DNA from: Azolla caroliniana
Taxonomy: Eukaryota > Polypodiophyta
Assembly: GCA_043228905.1 (NCBI GenBank)
Contig: JBHGNT010000017.1
Span: 9,300,001 to 9,364,000 of the forward strand
Direction of reading: 5' to 3'
Length of the DNA stretch: 64,000 bases
Part shown: positions 42,130-53,376 of the stretch, in pieces
Layout of the letters: every line of letters begins with the position of its first letter
Position numbering within the stretch: position 1 is the stretch's first letter
The notes under the pieces: model-generated
Database searches by the model: none
Told to the model about the DNA's origin: nothing
What the model saw: only the letters and a program-made list of their open reading frames with translations
Program-made: the position numbers and the translations under genes

Positions 42130-45100
42130 AAATGTAATGAAGAGTTCACGTGGTATGTAGACTCGGGGGCATCTAACCATATGACTAGACATGCAAATTG
42201 GTTTGAGAGTTTAAGAGAACCAGAGGTTCCTGGTTATGTACAAACAGGTGATGACACAACTCACCAAATAAAACATGTTGGAGATATCCCATTGTGGGAA
42301 GAAAGAGGAAAAACCAAGTATATGTTGAATGTGATGCATGTTCCAAACCTTGCTAAGAATCTGATTTCTGTTGGACAGATTGTAGAGCAAGGTATGCAAG
42401 TGAAGTTTAAGCAAAGTGGATGCTATATAGAAAAGAATGGAAAGCTCATTGCAAAAGGGAAGAGACAAGGAAGAATGTTTATCTTGGATGTAGAAATGCC
42501 CAAACAGATTTCAGCCATGTTTGCAAATGGAACGAGTGTAATCTCAGATGTGGAAATGTGGCATAAAAGGATTGGCCATATAAGTATGCAAACATTAAAG
42601 AATATGTTGAGAAAAGATGCAGTGGCTGGACTGCCAAACTTGAAAAAGTGTGAAATGGGAAAAGTATGTGAAGCATGTCAATATGGTAAGCAAAACAGGT
42701 TGCCATTCCCTCATGAGAGACATGTAAGCAAAAATCTGTTGGATTTGGTACATACAGATGTATGGGGACCAACAAAGAATGCATCTATTGGTGGATGCAG
42801 ATTTTATGTTACATTTATTGATGATTGTTCACGGAAGACATGGGTGTACTTCATGAAGGAGAAAAGTGAAGTATTTGACTGTTTTCGTAAGTTTAAATGC
42901 ATGGTAGAAAAGCAGGCTGGTACAAGGATAAAATGTTTGAGATCTGATGGAGGAGGAGAGTATTTCTCCAATGAATTTTCTGATTTTTTGTGTAATCAGG
43001 GAATAAGAAGACAGTTCACATGCCGATATACTCCACAGCAAAATGGAGTTGCTGAGAGGAAAAACAGAACTTTGGTGAACATAGCAAGGGCAATGATGAC
43101 TGAGAAGAACATGCCATTATACTATTGGGCAGAAGCTGTAAATACAGCAAATTACATTTTAAATAGATGTATTACATCAGGAGTACATGAGGCAACTCCT
43201 GAAGAGTGTTTTTATGGCAGGAAGCCTAGCTTACAACACTTGAAAGTGTTTGGATGCCTTGCATATGTACATGTGCCTGCAGAAGTAAGAAGTAAGTTGG
43301 ATCCAAAAGCAGAAAAATGTATCTTTGTTGGATATTCAGAAGAACAAAAAGGGTACAGATGTTATAACCCTGTGACTAAAAAGATTGTGACAAGTCGAGA
43401 TGTGATATTTGATGAGTTGGCTAGTTGGTACAGCCCAAAACAGAATCTAGAGACTGATGAAGACTATCAAGATGAAGACAAAGACAGATCAGAAAATGTA
43501 GAAGACTGTCACAGAGATGGAGACAAGGTTGGACAGCAAAGTCCAACATCAACAGAATGTTCTGGACCATCAAAAAGCTCAGATGGTAAATCTGATTCAA
43601 ATTCATGGAGTGGAAAAACTGGACAGAAAAAATCTGATGACAAAAAAGGAAAACAGAAAATGCCAGAGTATGAAATCCCGGATGACCTATCAAAAAACAT
43701 GGAAGATGAAGATTCAGATATGTCTTTGGATGATTTCCTTGGAATACAGGAAATGAAAATCCCTGGTATGGAAAAGGCAATAAAGAATGCAAATCAGAAA
43801 CTGAGAAGATCAGATAGAGAGAAAAAGACTGTGGAAAGATTTGGGTATGATACATATATGGCTATGCACTATGCATATATGTCTAAGGTGGTACAGATCC
43901 CTGACCCAAACAACTTTGAAGAAGCAAAATCTGAGAAGAAATGGATGGATGCAATGCAAGAAGAGATTGATGCATTGGCTGAGAACAAAACGTGGGATTT
44001 AGTGAAGTTACCAAAACAGAAAAATGTGGTAGGCTGCAAATGGGTCTACAAGACAAAGCATGACTCCAATGGGAATGTAAGTAGACATAAAGCAAGATTG
44101 GTTGCAAAAGGATATGCTCAGATGCAAGGGATTGATTATGATGAGACTTTTGCACCGGTTGCAAAGATGGCAACCTTGAGAACACTACTTGCTGTAGGAG
44201 CAGCCAGAAAATGGATTTTGCATCACATGGATGTAAAAAATGCTTTTTTACATGGTAACTTGGAAGAAGAAGTGTATATGAGTCAACCACCAGGTTTTGA
44301 AGATAAGAAACATCCTGATTATGTATGTAAGCTGAAAAAAGCTCTCTATGGACTGAAACAGGCACCAAGAGCATGGCACAGAGAACTTTCAGATTCTCTG
44401 AAAAATCTTGGTTTCAAAATGTCAAAAGCTGATCCTTCTTTGTATGTAAAAAGTGAAAATGATTGCATTGTTATTATTCTGATTTATGTAGATGATTTGA
44501 TTATTGGAGGAGATTCCGTGGATGAAATAAGAAAGTTGAAAAAAAATCTGGAAATGCAGTTTCATATGAAAGATTTGGGAGATCTGAGATATTTTCTTGG
44601 TATTGAAATCATCAGATCTGAAAGTGGTATATGTATGTTGCAAAAACAGTATGCAACAACTATGTTGAAAAAGTATGGTATGCTTGGATGCAAACCTATT
44701 GCTGTACCACTTGATAAAAACTGCAAGTTGAGGGCTGATTTGGGAGCCAAGATAGAAGATGTAAACATGTACAGGTCTATGGTGGGCAACCTTATTTATT
44801 TGACTATAACAAGACCTGATTTGAGCTATGCTGTTGGATTAGTCAGCCAGTTTATGCAACAGCCAACAAAGCCGCATTTGGACTGCATCAGAAGGATTCT
44901 GAGGTATGTAAAAGCAACTCAGAACTTTGGACTATTTTACAGGGCTGATCTAGACATAAATCTGGAAGGATATACAGATGCTGATTGGGCTGGAAGCCAA
45001 ACAGACAGGAGATCCACAAGTGGATACATGTTTACCTTGGGAAGTGTAGGAATTTCATGGAGTAGCAAGAAACAGGCTACTGTTGCATTGTCCAGTACAG

Positions 45101-45486
45101 AAGTTGAGTATAGAGGGGCTGCAATAGCCACATGTGAAGAAGTATGGATCAGAAGACTGCTTGCTGATCTGGGAGTATATATAGATGGTGCTGTCACAAT
45201 CTGGTGTGACAATATGAGCAGCATTCAGCTTGCAAAGAACCCAGTGTTCCATGCAAGAACAAAGCACATTGAGGTGCATTATCACTTTGTTAGAGAAAAA
45301 GTGATGGAAGGTGAAGTTGATCTGGTGTATGTGAATACAAATCAGCAGGTTGCTGATATCCTTACGAAGGGATTGAGTGTGGAAAAGCATACACAGTTTC
45401 GGAACATGATGGGAGTTGTAGACATTGATATGATGGCTGAAAAGCATCATGAAAAAGAAGTTGTAGATAACCCCAAGAAAGGATAA
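42130..45486 (+). CDS. copia-2 Pol: protease, integrase, reverse transcriptase, RNase H
   Basis: 1118 codons in frame with gag after the TAG; no further stop until TAA at 45484-45486. Protease: WYVDSGASNHMT. Pre-integrase: MWHKRIGHIS and a HHCC finger (CEMGKVCEACQYGK region). Integrase: HTDVWGP, SDGGGEY and QNGVAERKNR carry the D,D,E residues. Reverse transcriptase: FAPVAKMATLRTLLAV and YVDDLIIGG. RNase H: YTDADWAGS, SSTEVEY, CDNMSSIQLA and KHIEVHYHFVREKV. All catalytic motifs are present, so the element could be active if the TAG is passed. Domain order PR-INT-RT-RH is diagnostic of Ty1/copia. Confidence 0.95.
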   Translation, partial: KCNEEFTWYVDSGASNHMTRHANWFESLREPEVPGYVQTGDDTTHQIKHVGDIPLWEERGKTKYMLNVMHVPNLAKNLISVGQIVEQGMQVKFKQSGCYIEKNGKLIAKGKRQGRMFILDVEMPKQISAMFANGTSVISDVEMWHKRIGHISMQTLKNMLRKDAVAGLPNLKKCEMGKVCEACQYGKQNRLPFPHERHVSKNLLDLVHTDVWGPTKNASIGGCRFYVTFIDDCSRKTWVYFMKEKSEVFDCFRKFKCMVEKQAGTRIKCLRSDGGGEYFSNEFSDFLCNQGIRRQFTCRYTPQQNGVAERKNRTLVNIARAMMTEKNMPLYYWAEAVNTANYILNRCITSGVHEATPEECFYGRKPSLQHLKVFGCLAYVHVPAEVRSKLDPKAEKCIFVGYSEEQKGYRCYNPVTKKIVTSRDVIFDELASWYSPKQNLETDEDYQDEDKDRSENVEDCHRDGDKVGQQSPTSTECSGPSKSSDGKSDSNSWSGKTGQKKSDDKKGKQKMPEYEIPDDLSKNMEDEDSDMSLDDFLGIQEMKIPGMEKAIKNANQKLRRSDREKKTVERFGYDTYMAMHYAYMSKVVQIPDPNNFEEAKSEKKWMDAMQEEIDALAENKTWDLVKLPKQKNVVGCKWVYKTKHDSNGNVSRHKARLVAKGYAQMQGIDYDETFAPVAKMATLRTLLAVGAARKWILHHMDVKNAFLHGNLEEEVYMSQPPGFEDKKHPDYVCKLKKALYGLKQAPRAWHRELSDSLKNLGFKMSKADPSLYVKSENDCIVIILIYVDDLIIGGDSVDEIRKLKKNLEMQFHMKDLGDLRYFLGIEIIRSESGICMLQKQYATTMLKKYGMLGCKPIAVPLDKNCKLRADLGAKIEDVNMYRSMVGNLIYLTITRPDLSYAVGLVSQFMQQPTKPHLDCIRRILRYVKATQNFGLFYRADLDINLEGYTDADWAGSQTDRRSTSGYMFTLGSVGISWSSKKQATVALSSTEVEYRGAAIATCEEVWIRRLLADLGVYIDGAVTIWCDNMSSIQLAKNPVFHARTKHIEVHYHFVREKVMEGEVDLVYVNTNQQVADILTKGLSVEKHTQFRNMMGVVDIDMMAEKHHEKEVVDNPKKG

Positions 45487-45493
45487 GTTGAGC

Positions 45494-45504
45494 TTGAGGG
45501 GGAG
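45494..45504 (+). promoter_or_regulatory. copia-2 polypurine tract
   Basis: TTGAGGGGGAG immediately upstream of the 3' LTR, the expected primer for plus-strand synthesis. Confidence 0.85.
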
Positions 45505-45969
45505 TGTTGAGAAGCAAGCTCAACATGGTATGTGATGCTTATGAGAAATAAGCTATAGTAGCTATTTAGCTACTAGTGAACAAAAAGGTAAAACAACTAT
45601 TTAGCTAGTGACAGCTAATTAGCTAGTGAACAACTATTTAGCGACTGACAACTAATTAGCTACTGGCAGCTAATTAGCTGCATGTGTAATAACTTATGAC
45701 TTAGGTAAAAATAAGTGTGAGTGAATAGTAAGTAGTAGTAAGAAAAAACAGAGAACAGTGAGTAGAGAACTCTGAGAGAGTGAGAGACCAGAAGACTGAC
45801 GAGAGCAAGTTGAGCTCTACATGTAATAGAAGAAAACCATTTTGCTACTACAGAGGTAAGTCCCCTTTCCTTTCTCTGTCTGTTTAGAGCACGCTAACGA
45901 TCCAGCACACTACGATCCGCCGCGCATACAAAAGAAGAGCCCGAGTGCCTTCTTCACGTTTCCTTAACA
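45505..45969 (+). repeat. copia-2 3' LTR
   Basis: 465 bp, differing from the 5' LTR by two G/A changes (near 45630 and 45649) and one T/C change near the 3' end. Confidence 0.95.
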
Positions 45970-45974
45970 TTACG
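45970..45974. repeat. copia-2 target-site duplication, right (TTACG)
   Basis: Matches 40531-40535. Confidence 0.9.
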
Positions 45975-46518
45975 CACCTCGATGCTTCATCGAGGAAGAA
46001 GGCCGGATAATTGCGCAAGGGTGCAGAGAAGGGAGGATGTTCATCCTCAACACTAATGATGTCGGCACCGCCATGTTTTCTACAAGACAGAAGTTTGAAT
46101 CGGACATCGATCTCTGGCACAAGCGGATCGGCCACGTCAATTACCGGAGGCTTCAGGACCTGCAATCGAAACAGGTTGTGTTCGGTTTGCCGAAATTCAA
46201 TGGCCGGAAGGCCCAAGTTTGTGAAGCTTGCCAACTCGGGAAGCAACACCGGCTTCCATTCCCCACCGAACGAAACCGAAGGCATAACAAGCTTGATCTA
46301 ATACATTTGGATGTATGGGGACTAACACAGAACGTTAGTCTTGGCAGGAGTCAGTATTTCGTCTCCTTCATCGACGACTACAACCGGCACATGTGGATCT
46401 ACCTCATCGAGAGGAAGAGCGAAGTCTTCGAGTGTTTTCGGAACCTTCAAAGCTTGGTTGAACGGGAAACAGAGAGGAAGATCAAGTGCTTGCAGTCGGA
46501 TGGCGGAAAAGAATACTT
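45975..46518 (+). pseudogene. copia-1 pre-integrase and integrase core fragment
   Basis: Open from about 46037: GRMFILNTNDVG, DLWHKRIGHVNYRRL, VCEACQLGKQHRLPFPTE, then LDLIHLDVWGLTQNVSLGRS and SFIDDYNRHMWIYLIERKSE, ending QSDGGKEYF. These are the HHCC finger and the first two catalytic Asp blocks of copia integrase. It is interrupted after the second Asp block by the solo LTR at 46519. Confidence 0.9.
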
Positions 46519-47236
46519 TGTTAGGAGACAGATCCCTCCGGATGGGAAGTGAGAACTGGATGTGGAGTACCCGGCTACTGAAGACCCGGTTCTCACCGGA
46601 TGACAAGTACCCTGCTACGGAAGACCCGGTGAGAACCGGATGACGAGTACCCTGCTACGGAACCGGATGACGAGTACTCGGCAACGGAAGACCCAGTGAG
46701 AACCGGATGACAAGCACCCGGCAAGCGCTGGATGATGCAGGCCCGGTGAGGAGTGCTCACCGGATGAAGGGACATATTCGTAAATATGTTTCTGAGAGTC
46801 CATCGGGGCTATATTTGTAAATAGCCGAAAAGTCATATTAGTATAAATATGACTTAGGGAAAACTTAGTAGGATAAGTTGTCATTCTTGTTGGCGCAAGA
46901 CTAGAGAGCGCAAAACTGTGTATAGAGAGAGTAAGAGAGAGGAAGAGGTCGTTGCCTCTGTTGTAACCGCCGCTTGTGGCGAAGATCGTGAGCACGAGGT
47001 TGTTGCCTCCATGAGCTCACTGTTGTAATCATTGTGATATAGTGATAGTTTGCAGTCTGTGGGCTGCCGTGGTTTTTCCCTAGTTTGGGTTTTCCACGTT
47101 AACATCCTGTATTCTCTTTTCTTTCTTGTGTACTCTTCTCTCCATTGTGTCGTGCCTTCATTCCCGTTTTTTTGTGTTTTGATTCTAAGCTCGGTTGTGG
47201 CCGAACGTTGTTCATCGGGAGCGTGTGTTCCTGTCA
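46519..47236 (+). repeat. Solo LTR, 718 bp, with 5-bp duplication
   Basis: Starts TGTTAGGAGACAG and ends GTGTTCCTGTCA. TACTT flanks it at 46514-46518 and 47237-47241. Removing it and one TACTT joins GKEY to FSDQFNSYLQQNGIRREF, restoring copia-1 integrase order. A TATA box (TATAAATA) lies near 46849. Its first 240 bp hold imperfect tandem copies of GAACCGGATGACRAGTACCC and ACGGAAGACCCGGTGA. No internal sequence is present, so it arose by LTR-LTR recombination. Family not otherwise seen in the window. Confidence 0.9.
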
Positions 47237-47241
47237 TACTT

Positions 47242-47488
47242 TTCCGACCAATTCAACAGTTATCTGCAGCAGAATGGAATTCGGAGAGAATTTAGCTGCT
47301 GATACACACCAGAACAAAATGGTGTGGCCGAGAGAAAGAACCGGTTGATTTTCGTCGCGGCAAGGGCAATGCTGGAGGAGAAGAGCATGCCCCAATTCTA
47401 CTAGGCTGAGGCAGTCCGGACGACCATCTACATCCAAAACCGGAGCGGTGACAAGGTGTCAGCACATGAGTTGTATTTCGTCGGAAAC
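47242..47488 (+). pseudogene. copia-1 integrase fragment (catalytic Glu block)
   Basis: Encodes QNGIRREFSC*YTPEQNGVAERKNR followed by ARAMLEEKSMPQFY*AEAV. The two stops are TGA where copia-2 has Arg (CRYTP) and TAG where copia-2 has Trp (WAEAV). Ends at the gypsy-1 duplication. Confidence 0.85.
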
Positions 47489-47974
47489 TATTGTCCATAG
47501 GCCAAAAATATAAATTAGTTAAATGTAATACGCCAGTAGGTAAGGCGAGTAGGTAAGGTAGAGTTAGGTGAACGCCGAGTTTCGAGCTTCACAGTCAGCC
47601 AAACGCTCGGCTTTGTATGAAGAAAAAGTATATAAACCGAGGTCTGCGTACCTCGGCAAGGGGGAGATATCTAGAGCCTAGGTGAGGTTGTTTCATAGAT
47701 AAGAGCTTTGTAAGGTCACCGGCTGAGAGCCGTGTTTTTTTTGTAATCATCGATAACTGTTTGCAGTAATACATATCTATTAGCTCTTGTTGTTTTCATT
47801 TGTGTGCCGTCGTTTCTAAGGTCTCGATTACGTATACGACCCGGGCTCTATTCCGGGTAGGCTCTCCATTTTCTTCCCCTAACGATGCCTCCGTGCACAA
47901 GTCTTCACGTTCACTTCCCTTGATACCGATAGTTTGTAGGCATATCGAAGGTGTTTCCAACAGAACGGTTAACA
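47489..47974 (+). repeat. gypsy-1 5' LTR
   Basis: 486 bp. Starts TATTGTCC (the 3' copy keeps TGTTGTCC) and ends GGTTAACA. Contains TATATAAA near 47629. Confidence 0.9.
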
Positions 47975-47977
47975 CAA

Positions 47978-47992
47978 TTTGGCACGCCCGGT
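47978..47992 (+). promoter_or_regulatory. gypsy-1 putative primer binding site
   Basis: TTTGGCACGCCCGGT follows the LTR by three bases. This TTGGCACGCCC-type site is common in plant gypsy elements and is not the initiator-Met site; I do not assign the tRNA. Confidence 0.55.
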
Positions 47993-48298
47993 TACAACTG
48001 TGAGATCACAACGAACTACGTGGAAGACAACCTTCAGCCGCCATTACGGCACCCAATCGCACCAAGCGATCTCGGCCATCTGGCCGATGCCTTGAGCCAG
48101 TCGAAGGCTCTTCCGACTCGGCGATCACGGACCAGTTTTTCCAAGAAATATCGGAGGCTCACTGGTTGCAATCCTCGCCACCTGCTACTTGGTCGCGAGT
48201 TGAGTCCACACCAACCTCTCCACCAAGCCCTCCAGAGATCACCCACCCTAACTCTAACCCTTTTCCGGTTTTACCAGAAGACCCTGAATTCGATACCA

Positions 48299-49446
48299 TG
48301 CCATATCCTTACCCACGATACACCGACAGCCCCGACGCGGAGTAGCACATCCGTGCCTTCGTGTCCACCTGGCAGGCCAACCACTCAACACAGCGATTCT
48401 CGCCTGCCGAAATCGGGTCCTCAAAAATTGCCGAGTTTATGCTATCCCTCGATGGACCAGTTGTGCGATGGTATTCTGGCCTCGACTCAAGGGAGTTTGC
48501 CACCTTCCATGATGTTCGCACGCAGTTCCTAGAACTGTTCCATCGCGAGGTGCCCAAACAAGAATTGCTCTGACAGTTCTTTTCCATGCGACAAGAACCG
48601 CACGAGACGGTCGCACAATTCACGATCTGGTTCCGGAATCTCTACAGACAAGTGGACGATGATGTCTCTACACAACACATTCCGGACGCATTCCTGTCCA
48701 GCCTACGAGAGCCTCTACGGACGACTCTCGCACTTACTAATTTTGCCAACCAAACGATCGAGCAAGTCATAACGCACGTCCTCGCCCTCGATCGGACTCA
48801 GCAAAGCACGACTTTCGCTATGAGTTCACTGCAAAGCGCCCTTGCTCAGGAGGACAATTGCTTCCACCAAGCCCTCCAATGCACAGTTTGCTCGGGATCG
48901 GGCCATCTGGTCCTCGAATGTCCTCACTGGCCACAGCGTCCGATCTGCCAGTCCCGATCTCACACTGTTAAGCACTGTGAATACAATATTCTCAACCGCA
49001 CAACGACGACCCCGATTCGCCAGATCGAGCCCAGGGATACATACTCTCGTCAGGACGAGCAACAACCCTACCGGAACTAGGATAACCAACGACCCCGATC
49101 GCCGGATAGACGGCGCCGTAATGACGATTACCGTTAGGACGACGACCGTTACCACAACGACAACCGACGAAGATCGGACGACCACCGTGATCGCTATCAC
49201 GATGACCAGTATCGGGCAAACGACGATTATGATCGGAATGAAGATGATCAGGATGACCGATATGATCAGAGAAATTTCCGTAATGATTGGCGCAACTCTC
49301 ACCGAGGATTGCCAACACCCCTTCCACCGCGCCACCTGTGCACTTGACCGAGCCAGGAACGGGTCCACCCCTCATGGATGCGCAGAATCCAGCCATAAAA
49401 ATTATGATTAAAGAATCAATGGGAACCTTGCCCCTTTTGGCTTTGG
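48299..49446 (+). pseudogene. gypsy-1 gag, degraded
   Basis: One frame with stops at 48343-48345 (TAG), 48571-48573 (TGA), 49078-49080 (TAG) and 49135-49137 (TAG). The Retrotrans_gag core is VRWYSGLDSREFATFHDVRT and EPHETVAQFTIWFRNLYRQV. A cysteine cluster follows (CTVCSGSGHLVLECPHWPQR, then C-Q-S-R-S-H-T-V-K-H-C), which looks like two zinc knuckles. An Arg/Asp-rich stretch (DRYHNDNRRRSDDHRDRYHD) leads to pol. Antisense frames here are shadows of the RD repeat. Confidence 0.8.
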
Positions 49447-52400
49447 ATGGCCGACACACGATCGGTTCGCCCCATCGGATTAATCCGCCACCTCGACTTT
49501 ACTCTAGGTGGCCACATGTTCACTATCTCGGCCGTTGTATTACGACTCGAAGCACAGGGGGCTTACCCAATGTTACTGGGCAGACCATGGTTGCGCATAG
49601 CAAATATCAAACAACATTGGCAACGCAACATGATCTCGTTTCGCCGAGGAAAGACCAAGGTCCGGATCATAACCGAAGAACGCGTAACCACGCCCCACAA
49701 CACCTCGCCGTTATACGCGGAAGGGGTGCACATGCTCGACGGGTTAGCCAATGATGAGCTGGACGACTTCCTAGAAGACCACCCCACTATCATACCTCTC
49801 TTCGAAATCAACGCCATGACGGCCCTCGGCACACCTCTAGACAAGGAAGTCATAGTGAATACACCTCCCCAGGATGAGCCCGATCCCACCACCATTGCAG
49901 AATTACGACATGCTCGGGACGCTTTTGAACGTGAACTCGCCATCTCCCAACAAGTGAAGGCATCAATGCTCGAAACACTGAACCTCGGTTTGGACGAGAA
50001 CCCTCGCACCCTACAGATTGGTAATAACTTACCAGCCGGCGAACGAGCAACCCTCATACATTTACTCACCGATTACCAGGATGTATTTGCATGGTCTTAC
50101 ACGGATATGAAGGGTTTGGACCCACAATACTACCAACACCAGATCCATCTTCTCCCGGACGCTCGGCCGGTTCAGCAAAGACGATACCGAATGAACCCCA
50201 ATTATGCGGCTAAGGTCAAGGAAGAGATAGACAAGCTCCTCCGAGTCGAGTTCATACGACCTGTAAAACGCGCCACATGGTTAAACGCAATCGTAGTCGT
50301 CCCCAAGAAAAACGGGAAAATTCGAGTCTATGTTGACTACTGTAAGCTTAATACTGCAACGGTCACGAATGAATTCCCTCTTCCGTTCACGGATAGCGTT
50401 CTCGACACGGTGGCAGGTCACGAATGCTACAACTTTCTAGATGGGTTCAGTGGTTACAACCAAATCAGAATGCACTTGGACGATCAGGAGAAGACAACAT
50501 TTGTCACGAAATGGGGTGTTTTTGTGGCAAAAGTAATGATGTTCAGTTTAAAAACGGCGACAGCCACGTTCAAGCGCATCATCACCGAAATTTTTAACGA
50601 GTATATCCCGACGTTCATGCAAGTCTTTCTCGATGACTTCGCCGTATATGGTCAATGACTGGAACACATGACCCAGTTACGTCTCTGTCTTGATCAATGT
50701 CGCCAGGTTCGGTTAAGTTTAAACTCGGCAAAATGCGCGTTCTTGATCACAAGCGGCAACCTACTCGGGCATATCGTCAGTCAAGAAGGTATCACCATGG
50801 ACCCGAATAAAGTACAAGCCATCCTAAACGCCCCCGCACCCTCGAACGCAAAAGGCCTTAGCCGATTTCTGGGACAAATCCGATGGCACAACCGGATGAT
50901 ACGCCACCTGGCCGATTTTGCGACAACACTACACGTGGCGGTGCATCGACTCCCCTTTCAATGGACTTCAATTGAGGACAAGGCTTACCAAGGATTGAAA
51001 TTAATGCTCTCGCATGCCCCAGTTGTACAGCCCCCGATATGGTCGGAACCTTTTCACGTCTTTGTGGACGCATCAGATATCGCCATCGGGAGCGCACTTA
51101 TGCAATGCACGCCCCCAAATTGGTATCGGCCGGTGTATTATATGCTAGCCGACGTCTCTCGGCCGCGGAAAAGAACTATTCAACCACAGAACGAGAGGCC
51201 CTCAGGATGATCTACAACATTAGTAAATTTCGGCATTACCTCTTAGGCTGAAAATTCACATTTCACGTCGATCACTCGACCCTCCTTTACCTGGTCAATA
51301 AACAAGCCCTGACAGGTCGACTGGCTCGATGGATGCTCCTATTGCAAGAGTTTGATTTTCATATAAAACATTGACCCGGAGTCCAACATGCCGTCATTAA
51401 CTACCTAAGCCGCCTCGAGTCAAGAGACCCTGCCGAGCCCACGTATGACGATTTACCCGATGCCGGCTTATTTCATCTCACAACGCTGCCAGATGACAAA
51501 GAAGATGAATGGATCACGGAGATGACCCATTTCCTTAGTACTGGCTTGCCTCTCGACCACATGGCCCTCGATGTACAGAAACGACTCGCAATACGTAGCT
51601 ACAACTTTTGTCTCATTTCCGACATCCTCTACCACAAAGGCTCAGACGGAATATGGCGTCGGGCCATTCGACAATTCGAGAAGAAGGCCATCCTCCAAGA
51701 AACCCACCTAGGAATCGCCGGCGGACACTACGCCGGAGATTCCATGGCAAGGAAAGTATGGCAGAGTGGGTTATGGTGGCCTACAACGAAAAAGGATGCC
51801 CACGAGTTTTGCCGATAGTGCGACTTGTGCCAACGGTTGGGCAAGCCGATGGAACAAGCTCGAATGCCGCACCAACCCATTCTTCCATTGGAACCATTTC
51901 AAAAATGGGGGTTAGATTTTGTGGGACCCTTCAAACCAGCCGCGGCCCAAACTGGTAATAAGTATATCATTGTGGCCACGGACTACTGCAATAATTGGGT
52001 CGAGGCAAAGGCTTTACGAGGCAACACGGTAGCATCCACGGCCAAATTCGTGTATGAACATCTTTGGTGCCATTATGGATGCCCAATTGAGCTCGTTAGT
52101 GACCAAGGTGGGCACTTTATAAACCATATAATACGCGAGTTGACGACACACTACGCGGTGGTACATAAGAAAAGTACACCATACTACCCACAGGCAAACG
52201 GATTGGCCGAATCGACTAACAAAATTCTCCAAACAATCCTGAAGAAGATTGTCAACGAGAACTGCACCGATTGGGATGACAAGCTCCAGAGTGCACTATG
52301 GGCTTATCGCACTACATTCAAAACGAGCATTCAATCCACCCCCTTTCGGATGGCTTTTGGTCTCGAAGCCGTTATGCCCATCAAGTTCCAAGTTCCGAGT

Positions 52401-52810
52401 CTCTGAGTTCAAGTTAAAGCACGTTGCTTTAGCTCCCCGAGGCCCAATCCGAACAATTGAGGCTGGAACAACTCCTCGAACTTGGCAAGGACCGAGTAGC
52501 GAGCATGGCCCAACTTGAATAGCGCCAACGACAACGGAAAACCTTTGTGGACCGACATCAGAAAGGATTGGAACAAGAATTGATCATAGGCAAACTAGTC
52601 CTTGTTTTCTAGACGCGACTCGGTACTATGCCAGGAAAGTTGTGATTTCGATGGACCGGGCCCTTCTAGATTATTGACAAGTTTAACGGCACGTTCCAGC
52701 TCGGCACCCTCGCCGGGGAAATTGTCAAAAGCTGGGTGAATGGATTCTGATTGCGACCGTACCAAGGAAATACCCCAGCCAACCCTTTCGCCGAGTCTCA
52801 CGGCACAGAC
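49447..52810 (+). pseudogene. gypsy-1 pol: protease region, RT, RNase H, integrase, degraded
   Basis: RT: WLNAIVVVPKKNGKIRVYVD, FLDGFSGYNQI and VFLDDFAVYG (the YxDD motif as FLDD). RNase H: FHVFVDASDIAIGSALMQ and EREALRMIYNISKFRHYLLG. Integrase: WWPTTKKDAHEFC-CDLCQR finger, WGLDFVGPFKPA, SDQGGHFINHII and YYPQANGLAESTNK (D,D,E). The C-terminal part (GKLVLVF*TRLGTMPGKL) runs to about 52810. Stops: TGA 50656-50658, 51250-51252, 51373-51375; TAG 51816-51818; frame changes near 51130 and 52390. The protease is poorly preserved before GRPWLRIANIKQHW. Not functional. Confidence 0.85.
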
Positions 52811-53376
52811 AATACCACGAAGGAGGCCACGTGTCCCCCTCGGTAAGAACCCACCAACATTCCAAAGTAGACATTAGGTAGGATTAGGCATAGTTTTAGC
52901 AATTAGTTAGTTCCACCTACACCACCTACCACATCACCCAAATCACGTCATGTTTAGAGGCACACATTAGTCACTTTCACATTCACTTAAGTATTTAAAG
53001 GTACATGCACATCACCTAAGGCAAAGCACTAACTCCCTAGGACACTTGACCATAATATCCTATTATGGCATCCACGCCCAAGAATCTCCAGGCTCCTCTT
53101 CATGCACAAAACCCTAGGCGTTCGCTAAAAAACAATTACCCCAAGCCCACCCCACACACAGACGTTTTCTTGCACACCTAGCTTTCATCGCTCCCACTCT
53201 CTCAAGCCTCCTCTCACTCTTAGCGTGTCCATCGCTCCCACCGCTCTTGCTCACAAGCCCTCGCTTGTCCTTGTAGCCCCTCTGCCGCACCACAACCATC
53301 TCCTTCCCTCACTCTGTCTTGGCTTGGTCGAATCCTCCTTCCCCAATCTTCCACACAGCAGAACCCCGAGTCCATT
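52811..53376 (+). other. gypsy-1 spacer between pol and the accessory ORF
   Basis: No long frame. A TATTTAAA motif near 52991 and a pyrimidine-rich run before 53376 (CTTCCCCAATCTTCCACACAG) could serve as promoter or splice acceptor for the accessory gene. Neither is proven. Confidence 0.4.

Larger units (their letters stand above)
40536..45969 (+). mobile_element. copia-2: young full-length Ty1/copia element
   Basis: Two 465-bp LTRs (40536-41000 and 45505-45969) differ at only three positions that I could find, all transitions. The element has TG...CA ends, an initiator-Met primer site, a polypurine tract, an exact TTACG duplication and an almost intact gag-pol of 1448 codons. It is inserted in the protease-to-integrase region of copia-1, same orientation. 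The low LTR divergence marks it as the youngest datable insertion here. Confidence 0.95.

Noticed and set aside
43421-45450. Minus-strand open frames opposite copia-2 pol
   Set aside because: No motifs; caused by codon bias of the real frame on the plus strand.
48826-49459. Long antisense and alternative frames over the gypsy-1 gag end
   Set aside because: Shadows of the Arg/Asp-rich coding repeat; the gag frame carries the domain motifs.
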